Below, piece by piece: positions 10,757-21,560 of a DNA stretch of 64,000 nt (the first letter of the stretch is position 1; every line of letters starts with the position of its first letter). The translations under genes and the position numbers were made by a program. Below the pieces are notes generated by a model. It saw only the letters and a list, made by a program, of their open reading frames with translations, was not told the origin of the DNA and did no database searches. The stretch comes from Capronia americana (Eukaryota; Ascomycota; Eurotiomycetes; Chaetothyriales; Herpotrichiellaceae), in assembly GCA_016110215.1 (NCBI GenBank), contig JADWQD010000022.1, positions 1 through 64,000 of the forward strand, read 5' to 3'.

Positions 10757-13236
10757 TAATAAATAACTTAAGGACTATATATAATAAGTAGTAATATAAC
10801 TAGTTCTAAAGAAATAAAGGTTAATACTTTAGAAAAGACCTAAATAGCTATTAATAGCTAGGATATAAAAGTATAGTAGGGGTACTTAAGTTAGGAAGTT
10901 CTAAGGGAACTTAGTAAACCCTAAGGGGACTATTTAGAGGAAGTTACTCTAGGAGAGATTATAATAGCTCTTATAAGAGTATATAAAAATATAGTTACTA
11001 ATTAATATATAGCTCTATCTTAGACCGCTTATTATAATAATAATTACCTTATATACTATTCTAAGAAGATAGGCGCGGGCTAGTTTCTCTAGCTATCTAG
11101 AAGAAGAAAAAACCGATATAGTAGAAAGACTAAAGAGATTTAGGAAGCTTTAGCCTAAGAAGGAGATATACTAATAGCTAAAGAGAAGTAAGATAATAAT
11201 AGCTTCTAAATAATAAATAAAGAGTTAAAGGACTTTATTAAGTTTATTATTATTAATATAATAAGAAAAGAGATTACTATTATTATACTATACTAGAAAT
11301 AACTATATTATTAAGAACTTAAATACCTTTAAGGTAAGATAAGGGAATACTAGTATATAGTTTTTAGGCCTAATATAAGCTTATCTATATTAATATTCCT
11401 TATAATAAAGTTCTACTAAAGGATTAAATATAAAGAATCTAGATTATATATATATAAGGTAGGCCGACGGATATTTATTAACCTACTCTAGGAGGTATTA
11501 GACTATATATAGGGGATAGTTACTTAGATATTAGGGATAATAAGCTAGCTCTATAGTATAGTAGAAAGGTTACTACTAAAACTAGAGAATAACTAAAAAG
11601 AATAATAATATATTACTATAGAATAATTAGAAAGAAAGATTTAAATTATTATAAATATATAGATTATAGGGGAATTATACTAGTTAGAATATATAAAATA
11701 ATAATATATCTATATTATATAAGATAATAATATACTAATCTAAAAATACCTTAAAGTAATTAAACTATATTATTACTTTACTAAGAAGTATAAGGACTTT
11801 AATATAATTTATATTTACTAGGAGATTAAACCTATAATAGTTATAATTAGTTACTTACTAAATAAGGAGAAAGGTATATAGAATACTTATTAAAAATAAA
11901 TAAATAATAGTAAATTTATAGTTAAGGAGTTACTAATAATAGGAGTACTTACTAATAATCGGGCTAAATAAGAGTACTTAGCTAAGGGCTTTTAATATAA
12001 TAATAAAGAATATCTATATAAAGAAGTAGTTAATTATTAGTATTTCTATAATATTAACCCTAATAAGGATAATTAGAGGATCTACCCTAAGGTGTTTAAA
12101 TAAATAATTAAAGAAGGGTATAGATACTATAACTAGAAATATATAATATAATACTATCTATATATTTACTAGAGGATTAAAAACTATTTAATAATAATTA
12201 GTAAGAGTATAATACTAAAGCTAGTTAAAGAGATAGTAGATTAATATATAAACTATAGATTTATTATAGAGTACTTTCCCTATTAGTATTTAGCTAGCTA
12301 TAATTATAGTAAACTAAAATATAAGTACTTATTCTATATAGACCCGGATATACTAAGCTAGCTAATTTACCTAGAAGCCTTTAGGATTCTAGATAAATAC
12401 CTTAATATTAATTATAACTAGAATATATAAAGATATATATACTAGGGCCTACTAAAAAATAACTCGGAGATAGAGTAGAAAGGCTAAACTATTTTCTAGA
12501 AAGGCCTCGCTTAATATATATAATTTTATTAAAATAATATATAGAGTATATTACTTTTAAAGTTAAGCTTATAGAAATTATAGCTAAGGCCCTAATAAAC
12601 TATAGAGTAAACTAAAACTATATTAGTAAAGATACTAATAAGAGATTATAGTAATATATATAGAAAATACCGCTACTATACGCCCTATCTATAGTAAATA
12701 AGTAAACTATTAGTATAATTATAGAATAAGTATAAGATATACCTATAATAATTAGATAATACTAAGAAAGAATATCCCTTAATATAATAACGCTACTAAA
12801 GTATAATATAGTACTTAGTATAGTATAGTTATTTAACTATAACTTAATAATATATTAAAAGAAAAGAACTATTAAGTTTTTAAAATATAGTTATAGAAAA
12901 GAAATAGGAGATTAATTATCTCTAAGGGCCCCTATTAAAGCGATTTAGGTATAACTAAAGGGATATTATTTAGCTAGACTAGAAATATATAAGCTCCCTC
13001 CGGAATATAAAGAATTTAAGGAATTATTTTAGGAGCGAGAAGGACTTATTATACTACCTAAATATAAACTTTAGAACTACTTAATTAAGTTTAAGGAAGG
13101 AGTTAAAGAATCTTTATATAAAGGATAGTTAAGGGAACTATCTAAAAAAGAGTCCGACTTTCTATATAAATATATATAAAATCTAAAAGCTAAGGGTTTT
13201 ATTAAAAAGAATAATAAACTAAGAATATCTTATAGA

Positions 13237-14400
13237 GTATTATTTATAAATAAAAAGAATAGAATATTAAGGCCTTATATTAACTTTAGACTACTAAATA
13301 TAATTATATAAAAGAATATCTATTTAATATTACTAATTTAAGAGCTATAGAATTAGCTTAGGAAAGTAAGGTAGCTTATAGTACTTAATATATAAGACAC
13401 CTATTATTAAGTATAGATAAAAGCCGGAGAAGAATAGAAAATAGTCTTTTAAACTAGTTAGAGAGTCTATAAATACTTAGTTATATTATTTAGATTAACT
13501 AATACTTCTATAATATTTTAAGCCCTTATTAATAATATACTTAAAGAATATCTTAAAGACTTTATCTTAGTTTACCTAAATAATATCCTTATCTATTTTA
13601 AGACCTATAAGAAGTATATAAAATATATTAAGAGGGTAATAAGGAAGTTATAAGAGAAAGATTTACCGCTAAAACTAAGTAAGTATAAGTTTTATAAGAA
13701 AGAGATAATATTTTTAGATTATCTTATATTAGAAGGATAGCTAAAACTAAATTTAGCTAAAGTCTAAGCTATTAAAGAATAGTTATTACTTAAAATAGTT
13801 AAGGAGATATAGGTATTCTTAGAACTAGCTAACTATTACTAATAATTTATTAAAGGATTTTTAAGACTAGCCGCACCCCTAACTAATCTTATAAAAAAAG
13901 AGATAGACTTTTATTTTAGAATAAAGGAGGAAAAAGCCTTTAAGGAGCTTAAGAGACGCTTAACTAGCGCTCTAGTCCTTACTATCTTTAACCTAGAAAA
14001 GAAAGCTCTATTAGAGACTAACACCTTTAATAAAGTAATTAGAGTCTACTTAAACTAAAAGAGTAATAATAAGAAAATAAGAGTAGTTATATACTACTTC
14101 TATAAAATAATAAGACTTAAGTTAAACTATAATATATATAATAAAGAACTCTTAGTAATAGTAAAGATACTATACTAGTAGAGAGTATATCTAGAGAGAG
14201 TTAAGTATTTAATATAAATTTATATAGATTATAAGAATTTACTCTACTAGACTATAACTAAGGTACTTAATTAGTAATAGATATAGTAGGCTAAGATACT
14301 AGCTATATATAACTTTAAGATTAACTATATTTAAGGAACTAAGAATAAATAAGTAGACGCGCTAAGTTAAAGGAGCGATTATATAGAAACTATAAAACTT
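13237..14400 (+). pseudogene. Reverse transcriptase and RNase H remnant of family 2 element
   Basis: The frame near 13,237-13,320 reads VLFINKKNRILRPYINFRLLN, the gypsy RT block before the palm. At 13,561-13,599 it reads FILVYLNNILIYF, the catalytic box with Asp-Asp changed to Asn-Asn. The RNase H start follows near 14,020-14,060. In-frame stops interrupt the reading frame throughout. Confidence 0.85.
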
Positions 14401-14559
14401 ACTCCGGCTGCACTACTAAAATAGATAGGAAATATCTTAGTATATAAGAAAGGAAAGGAATAAATACTATCGCTTATAGGAGAATAGCTAAAGCTAATAC
14501 TATAATAATAAAGGGATATAATAGCTATAAGGTATAATAATAAGGCGGCGGGCTATTAA

Positions 14560-15500
14560 GGGATTAATAAAATAATTAAGTTAATTATAAGGGACTATAT
14601 ATAGCCGCGACTTAGGAAAGAAGTTAAAGAATATATTAAGGAATATAATATATACTATAAAGCTAAGTATACTAGATATAGATTATATAGCTTACTATAA
14701 ATAATTAAGCTACTTAATAAGGTATAGTTAATAATTATACTAGACTTTATTATTAAACTACTAAAGTCTAGAGAACCCTTAATAAAAACGAAATATAACT
14801 TAATATTAGTTATAGAAGATAAACTAACTAAATATATATATTTCTAGCTATAAAAGAAGTCTAGTATAGCGGAAGAAATAGTCTATATATTAATAAAAAT
14901 AGTAATTACCTAATATAGGATACTAAATATAATTAAATTAAATAGAGATAAGCTCTTTATATTATAGTTTTAGTAATTACTTATAGACTTAACTAAAATA
15001 TATTAAAAACTATTAATAGTATATTATCTATAAATAAATAAATAAATAAAAAGAATAAACTAAATATTAGAATAATATTTATAATATTATATAAACTATT
15101 AGTAAAATAATTAGGTTAAACTATTATTAATAATATAATTTATATATAATAATTTAATATTAATAATAAGAGTATCGCTATTTTATATAAACTATAGGAG
15201 ATACCTAAATATTAATAAAGACTTAAGAGAGATAAAACTAATTATATAAAAGATAAAGATCTTAGTTAAGAAACTATAGTTACTATATAAAATACTTAAA
15301 GAAGAATTATAGAAAATATAATAAAAAATAATAAAATAAATAAATAAAAAAAGATTTAAGGAACTAGATTTTTAAAAGGAGGAGAAAGTTTATATTCTTT
15401 AAAAAAATATTAAAATAATAAGATTATTAAATAAACTTAATTATATAAAGATTAAACTATATAAAATTAAAAGAAAATTAAGACTAGTTATATTTAAAAT
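14560..15500 (+). pseudogene. Integrase remnant of family 2 element
   Basis: The region about 14,560-14,690 preserves the spacing of the integrase N-terminal zinc-binding module (GINK...PRLRKEVKEYIKE). From 14,743 the frame reads DFIIKLLKSREP and then LVIEDKLTKYIYF, the core domain of gypsy integrases with the first catalytic Asp retained and later residues altered. Stops and missense changes make it non-functional. Confidence 0.82.
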
Positions 15501-15600
15501 AGAACTATTAGCCGATATAAATATTTATCTAGTCTTCTATAAATTATTATTAAAAAAGGTACTACTAAACGCTAAATTAAGATTAGTACTAATCTATAAA

Positions 15601-15760
15601 GAAACTAAAGAACCACTATATAATATAGAAAAGATCTTTAACTATTTTAATAAAAACCTATAGTAATACCTAATTAAATAGTTAGAATATAATAAAACTA
15701 AGAATATATAAAAACCTATAAAAAACTTATCTAGAAACCTAATTTACTAATACTACTAGT
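15601..15760 (+). pseudogene. Chromodomain remnant at integrase C-terminus
   Basis: One plus frame contains NIEKIFNYF, then YLIK, then EYNKTKNI and KPIKNL, with stops where a chromodomain has tryptophans (TGG to TAG/TAA). The spacing is that of a chromodomain (V/I-E-K-I ... Y-L-V/I-K-W ... W-E-P ... N-L). Such a domain after integrase defines chromoviruses and is thought to steer insertion to heterochromatin, in keeping with this subtelomeric location. Confidence 0.75.
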
Positions 15761-16427
15761 AGTAAAGAGTTAGGCTAAAGGGCGGTTAATAGAGATAGAA
15801 CCCTTAAAACTCGATATAGACCTAGGCTTTAGCTTAAATATCTACTCTAGCTAAGCGTTATTTAGAGCTATAAAGACGGTAGAAGAAGTAGCTAGAGGAG
15901 GATTAATATAATCTAACTTATTTAAGGCGTTAGCCTCCTAAACTAATATCTATTTCTATTTTTCTAATAACTCCTTAGCTTTATAATAAAGCCGCTCCTA
16001 CTTAGCTTAGGTACGGGTTATATTTACTTATATCCGGGCTATCTCAGCCACTATAATTCTTAACTCCTCGCCCTTATAATAGGCAGCCTTAATAAGGCGG
16101 TTTCGCTATATAGTAAGCGCGTTAAACTCTTTTACTAAAAAAACCCCGTTATAGTAAGATACCCCCTTCTTAGTATAGGATAAACACTTAAAATAGCCGT
16201 CTAATATAAAGTAAATAACATCCGTATTCTAGTAAGGAGTATAACGGCCTATAGTGAATTTTTAAATACCTAAGGTTTTAATCTAGGAAATAAGGTTATA
16301 ATGATATATAGTAGAGGAACAGTTTATCTTTAAGATATAAAACTAGAGTATAGTTAGTTACCTAAAGAAAGGAGGAAAGTCTAGAGAAGAACTCACCTTA
16401 TATATATTAAAATAGTAAATAAGGTCT
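15761..16427 (+). other. 3' non-coding interior of family 2 element
   Basis: This stretch lies between the chromodomain remnant and the polypurine tract. It is less AT-rich than the rest of the element and retains a few CpA/TpG sites (around 16,220-16,320). I see no open frame and no further domain. Confidence 0.5.
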
Positions 16428-16440
16428 AAAGAGGGGAAAG
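16428..16440 (+). other. Polypurine tract
   Basis: The run AAAGAGGGGAAAG abuts the first base of the 3' LTR. This is the expected plus-strand primer site of an LTR retrotransposon and confirms plus orientation. Confidence 0.85.
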
Positions 16441-16856
16441 TATTATAACTTAACCTCTAAGACGGCCTCCCCTAGATATATATTATAGAAGGTTACTTAA
16501 GGAAGTTATATAGTGTTATATAGTAAGGAGCTCTACTCGGCTCTACTTAGAGGTTATATAACTAAGTAGTATAGAGCACCGCGCTTAGGGGTGCTTAGTA
16601 TACTTAGTAGTAAGTACACTAAGTATATTAAGTACTAATATAGTATATATATAGGCCGGTGGCCCGTCCCTAGACACCTTCTGTAGTTAATCTTAGTTAT
16701 ACTCCGACCCCTACCTTTAAGATAAAGGAGTATTATTCTACTATTACACCGTTATAAGTGACCGTATACCCTTACCTCCGGCTAGCACCTATACTACTCC
16801 CTAGCGAGAGAAACCCTTAAAGTATAGACTCACCTCACGTAGAGCGATTCGTAATA
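16441..16856 (+). repeat. Family 2 3' LTR
   Basis: This 416-nt repeat is the partner of 9,413-9,828. It retains many CpA/TpG dinucleotides (for example around 16,513, 16,601, 16,668, 16,745 and 16,785) that are TpA in the 5' LTR. It lies nearer the gene-bearing side. Confidence 0.93.
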
Positions 16857-16861
16857 ACTAA

Positions 16862-17048
16862 GATCTTTAGCGGTATATATATATACTAGAACCCTTAGTA
16901 GAGGTATATCTTTATCTAAGGCTAGGCGCGACCGCCCCTTTTAGATATTTTCCTTCTCTCTCTAGTTTAGTCTCTTTATATTAAGTAATCTATACCTTTA
17001 TACAGCGTTTACCCTACCTTTATCCTATTAGTATAACGTGCCGTTATA
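16862..17048 (+). repeat. Right half of interrupted family 1 LTR copy D
   Basis: These 187 nt are the reverse complement of the first half of LTR copies A to C. Together with 9,236-9,412 (177 nt) they make 364 nt, the exact LTR length, once the family 2 element and one target-duplication copy are removed. The half ends CCGTTATA at 17,048 and is followed by AGGGT. Confidence 0.88.
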
Positions 17049-17243
17049 AGGGTAACCTAATATCTAAATATTACTTCTATTAATACGCTCTGCCTATCCT
17101 TATAGGCCATCCCTAATAAATCCTTCCGGCTTTTAGCGAGTTACTTCCTCGAGACGCTAGTACAGTTAATCACTATAATCGTTATTAAAGCCTACGCTAT
17201 GATAGTGGACAGATACCTGGATAAAGTCGTTATAAGAAGGAAT

Positions 17244-19546
17244 TTAAAGACGACGGTCGCCGAGAGGGATGGTCCCGCCAGGGATAGTAGTGCTAGGGAC
17301 ACTCGTGGCAGGGATATTGGCGCCAGCGCTGCCATACTAAAATATACAGTCACTCGAATTAGCTCCCTTATCCAACGTTTCTAGGAAACGGGACCAAAAG
17401 GTTGGATGCAAAAAACGCCACGCCCGAGCACATACCGTTCTGACCCTCCAGTAGAGGTTCTTCAGCAGATAGTCCGTTACGTCATTCTGATTCAGTCCCT
17501 GCGTCGGATCGCTGAAAACCAATCCTTCTGTTCCGCCGGCTTGGGCTCGGGCTTGCATATGGGCGATGAGGGCTCCGGTGATAGGAAGCTGAGCCCTCGA
17601 CGTCGTCCTTTCTACGGCCTTACGCTGGCAGTTCTTGCAGCCGGGCGCCGCGCGGTTCCTGTAGATGGGGTTGCTGAAGGTGTAGACGAAGCCGACGTGG
17701 TTGGGATGCAGGTGGAGCGGATGCAGGTATCCCTCAACTTCGCTCTCGGGACATAGAAAGAAGTAGATAGTGTAGGGGACGCCCTCCAGAGCGAATCTGT
17801 CAAGAATATCAATATGAGAACGACATTATATATAGGGAAGAGATCTTGGGGGTTTGGAGCTTACGTCTTGTACTAGACGTTGATGATACAGTCCTGTTTA
17901 TATTCGGCAGGGCTGTAGAGTTTCTTGAGCTGGGATTTAATGTCGTCGAGGTAGCTCTTCTCGACGAAATGACCCTTCTCGTTCTTGTATTTATCGAGCC
18001 ACGGTTGGAGTTCTGGATACGAATAACCCAGATGGGTCCAGTCTCGTATACCGTCTGATGTAAAGCAGGTGCCCTTCGTGTCAGTATGGAATGGGGCCAG
18101 CGGCGTGGCGGGAGTATCGACAGTGCCCGATTTGATGGACCAGGTGCCGCCGTCCTTGAACTGCTCATCCTCTTTCTCGAACCAGTTTTTGGTGTTGTTG
18201 ACATTGAGCGCTTGCCAGATAGCAAATTGACGATCAACGGTGCTACAGAAGGCATTAGCCTCATATATTAGTAGTAGTCTTCGTCAGATTGGAGGGCTCC
18301 TTTACCAGTGATGCATATAGAAGATGGGATCGAATGCAGCGACAGCAGGTTCCGTCATGTGTCCGATATAGCTGTTAAAGCCGCCAGTCCAGTTGCGGAT
18401 ATTGTTGTGGATATATTCCAACGAGAGGTACGATGTCGCCTTGACCTCTGTTCTGTACTTGGTCGTCGCGAATTGGGAGAAGGAGCTGATGTAGTCGGGC
18501 AAGAAGAGACGATACACCATCTCTGCAATAGGGACCCTGTCCACCTGGTTGCCGTACCAAGGATGGTCTTGCAGTGCGTTGGTGATCTTCTCATTATCTA
18601 CCGTACCGCTCTCCCATTGAGTACTGACAATGGTCGACTCGGGCTCGTACGGTGCCCATCGGCTCGTGCCGCGAGACTTGGAAAACTGATAGGTATAATG
18701 TCAGCCACAACTTAGGCTAAAATCAATTTCATCTTTCCTTACCGGAATCGTCAAGATCTTGCCATCCTTGTTGGTGTCCTGGACATCCATAACTCCCGAG
18801 CAACCCATCCTCTCGTCACGCGGCATTTTGAACTTGTACATCGGGTTGTCAATGAACACAGTGGAGCTGGGGGTGATCAAGTCTACGACTTCAATCCTCG
18901 GATTCTTCGTGATGATTGGGACATCATAGATCTCCTTGCCGTCTCGGGACTTCTTCTGTGCCCAGTCCCAGTACGGTAGGCGAAATGTGGCCGCTGCGTC
19001 AAGCCATATTTTCCTCTGATCCTGAGGAAGTTTTGGGATCACTTCGTCGACCATGGTATTATATAGCAGTTGCTATACAGAGTCTTCAGCCAAGAGTTTA
19101 AACATATCAGGCAGTGGAATGCTTGCGGGTATACGGGTTTCGTACCTCGAACAAGAGCATATATGGCCGGTGCCAGCAAGGGAAGAGAAGGCTATTATGG
19201 GTGCAGTAACCTTTGTTGGCAGTCTGGGCGTCGGTGTCCTCATCCCACGGCATGAACGGGGATCCATGAATCCCTAGGCATAAAACTGTTAGCGCCCACC
19301 ACGAAGTCACCAAGATGCAAAGGCTTGCCGACCTGCCACTTGGAAGTACGAGAGTTTTTCATCGGGGTCTTTGTTTTGAAAATAATGAAGAGCCCATAGG
19401 AACAGGCTGTTTTGCATCAAATGCTCCTTGGTCTTCCCGGGGTACCAGCTATCGACCTCGAGGCGGAGCGGTACTGTGGGTTTTTTGACACCCGCCGTGA
19501 TACCTGTGATCTTGTATGTCGACGGTGGACTCGAAGTCGATGCCAT
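17244..19546 (-). CDS. Tyrosinase-like copper enzyme with an in-frame stop (possible pseudogene)
   Basis: Tyrosinases oxidise phenols to quinones at a binuclear copper site. I read seven exons: 19546-19333, 19273-19146, 19072-18743, 18685-18306, 18242-17865, 17796-17436 and 17336-17244 (627 codons). The CuA histidines are seen in IHG, CTH and WHRPY. CuB has YIHNNIRNW and FYMHHC-TVDR, but the second CuB ligand, normally His in HNxxH, is Arg. A TAG at 17,875-17,873 (codon 474) falls just where the C-terminal domain starts (INV-stop-Y..FAL), yet downstream exons stay in frame, including the GCKNC motif and NLYWRV. Splice sites are canonical except the weak GTCGGC donor of exon 1. There is no signal peptide. 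Family membership is secure; activity is doubtful. Confidence 0.85.
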
Positions 19547-20007
19547 AGTGGTTTGGGGGGGATAACAACCTATGTTGGGAAGAAGAAAACCTGATAGAAT
19601 CAAATGTAAGAGAATATCGATCACTATGATCTAGAGACACTGCCCTCTCTCTCATATTGCCGGATTTTGCCCACTCTATGGTTCCGCTAAATCGAAAGCT
19701 TCATCGTCGTCCTCAGAAAGGGAGAGAGGCGACTTGGGCGAGCGCCACACAATTTCTGGATGAGTTGTCACGGAGCTGCTCGTAAAGCAATATCCAATAG
19801 TGGCATGACATGTCAGTTGTGCTGGTGTTTGGGGTTACACAGCCTGAGAACGCCCGACCAAAAGTGACATGTGATTGTCCTAGTTAATCAGAGCCATGTA
19901 TCGAGAGGGACCTTTGCTCTGCAGAAGGCGGGGTTGTCTCGACATAAACAGGAAGACATCCAGCGAATTATCGAATTGTCAAATGAGTACGACGGACAGA
20001 ACCGCTC
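19547..20007. other. Region upstream of the tyrosinase-like gene
   Basis: The region is of normal base composition. It should contain the promoter of the minus-strand tyrosinase-like gene, but I recognise no specific element. Towards 20,000 it runs into LINE-derived sequence. Confidence 0.4.
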
Positions 20008-20372
20008 TTCGCGGCTGAAAATACGAAATTGATCCATCTGACCCGACGCAAGAAGGAGTTCAACAAAGGGATCATCATCATAGACGGCAAGACCATTAAC
20101 TAGGGCTTACCCGCAAAACTCTTGACCAGAAATTGAGTTGGAAAGACCACATGCAGCAAGCCGTAAAGAAGGCCACCACAATAGCCCTGGGAATAAGTGG
20201 ACTGCGACGCTCACGGTGCGCCCGAATAAGGCAGGTATGCTAGGCATATGTCCTGCCGAGCTGGATCCATCTAGCACAACCCACATAAAGACAAGGGACA
20301 CTCGCTAGTTCTGAAGATGGTGCAGAGAACAGCCATCCTGCTTTCCCAGACTCCCTTCCTCTACTAAAGTGG
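20008..20372 (+). mobile_element. LINE (Tad/I-like) ORF2 fragment, C-terminal RT part, plus strand
   Basis: From 20,008 the plus strand reads FAAENTKLIHLTRRKKEF, then a stop and a frame change, then LDQKLSWKDH and ISGLRR, ending near VQRTAIL-like sequence (about 20,320). This is the stretch after the RT palm of fungal LINE ORF2 proteins. Internal stops (TAG near 20,100 and 20,240) and a missing piece between the two frames show that it is dead. It points towards a second, oppositely oriented LINE fragment. Confidence 0.7.
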
Positions 20373-20439
20373 TAGTTGCTGCAAAGCTGTCCCTGATAAA
20401 TAGGATTAGAAGGTCAGGTGAGGAATTTCTCACGGAAAA

Positions 20440-21478
20440 CAACAACCTAGCCGGAAAAAGATCTCTACTATGCATGGCCGTTTCCCAGCCCTGGTCTCAT
20501 TCGATCTTTGTGGCCTGGCGGACGGTTGTTTTGATCGTGGCCATAAGGGTCCGAAGTGTTTCTTGCTCTGGTGGTGGTTCTGAATACGCCTGTGTGTCTG
20601 GATTGTGGCCAGCAGCCTTCTTGGCCGCCCGATCAGCCGCTTCGTTGCCTGGGACCCCGACGTGCGCGGGGATCCAGCAAAGCTGAACTTCCCAACCTTG
20701 CTCTAGGAGCTCATCGAGTGCTCGAATGGCCTCGACCAGGATATATTGTGCCGAGGGGCATTTGGGTTGGCCATCGCCTGAGTGGCCGCCTCCTTGTCGG
20801 TAAGGCGGTGCACATACCATTAGTGCTTATCGTTGCATATGTATAGAGTGCGATTTGGAAAGCCAGCTGCAGCCCCTTCAGCTCTGCCGCATACACGGTA
20901 GAGGTGGATGCCATGCCCATGTATTCTGTTCCTGTCGAGCGGACGCCTTCGAGGGCTGGAGCTATTGCTGCCGCACCAACATGGCCGTCGATGCCGCTTC
21001 CATCGGGATATACGCACAGCGTCGCAGAATCTATCGCATCGTGCTCGTAGATGGCCGCCCCTGGGGATTCGGCGATTCGGGTGGCCGGCGGAGTCCACTA
21101 TGGGGGCACGATATGTGGTTGTCGCTTCTTTAACCGGTCGAAATGGATGTTGTACTTCTTTCGAGGATGCTCGAGAATCGATCGAGGGGACTCGGGAATT
21201 TGTTGTTGTTCTCACGGAGCGTTATTTCCGCATGGAGTGGCGTAGTTCAGAATTTCCATAGTGGCCTCAAGGGCTGTTTGTTCGAGTTGCTGTATCGCTG
21301 GCAGTAAGTGTACCTCAGCATCTACTGCCGTTCCCACTGTCGCTCGAAGGGCACCTGTGATGATCTGTGCTGCCCGTCGCTGAATCCGGGTAATCATGTT
21401 GAGCATGACACTCCCTCCCTCTGCCTCGGCTCTTCCCTCCGGGAATGTGCCACGTGAGCATCTGTAAAGCATCTAGTA
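20440..21478 (-). mobile_element. LINE ORF2 fragment, post-RT and RNase H part, minus strand
   Basis: On the minus strand, [15 protein letters not shown] (about 21,400) and the following [10 protein letters not shown] match the region after RT in Tad-like LINEs. Next come an RNase H first strand (PDGSGIDGHVGAAA, about 21,010), the Glu motif VYAAELKGLQLA (about 20,890) and [18 protein letters not shown] (20,676-20,620). These lie in different frames separated by shifts and a stop near 21,115, so the copy is a pseudogene. It is not AT-rich, so it has escaped heavy RIP. Confidence 0.8.
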
Positions 21479-21560
21479 ATAATTACCCTAGTTTAATACT
21501 ATTAGTTTATCTTAGTTTATAATAACTTAATAAGTAGTATTTCCACAAGTAATAGGTAAG
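21474..21560. other. Small RIP-like AT island
   Basis: The bases from about 21,474 to 21,545 are about three-quarters A+T and contain no CpA or TpG, like the 17-kb subtelomeric block but isolated in normal-composition DNA. It lies exactly between the LINE fragment and the next gene. A short RIP-mutated repeat remnant is the simplest reading. Confidence 0.45.

Larger units (their letters stand above)
9413..16856 (+). mobile_element. Family 2 Ty3/gypsy chromovirus, RIP-inactivated, nested in a family 1 LTR
   Basis: The two LTRs are each 416 nt (9,413-9,828 and 16,441-16,856). The 5-nt target duplication ACTAA lies at 9,408-9,412 and 16,857-16,861. A polypurine tract sits directly before the 3' LTR. 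In order the interior holds a Gag CCHC knuckle (10,715-10,756), RT (13,237-13,600), RNase H (about 13,980-14,330), an integrase zinc-binding region (about 14,560-14,690), the integrase core (from 14,743) and a chromodomain (15,601-15,760). RNase H before integrase plus the chromodomain makes it a chromovirus. Every frame is broken by stops of C-to-T or G-to-A type. Confidence 0.92.

Noticed and set aside
78..17048. Telomere-linked RecQ helicase gene, common in fungal subtelomeres
   Set aside because: No helicase motif could be read in any frame. The recognisable coding traces are retrotransposon gag and pol only.
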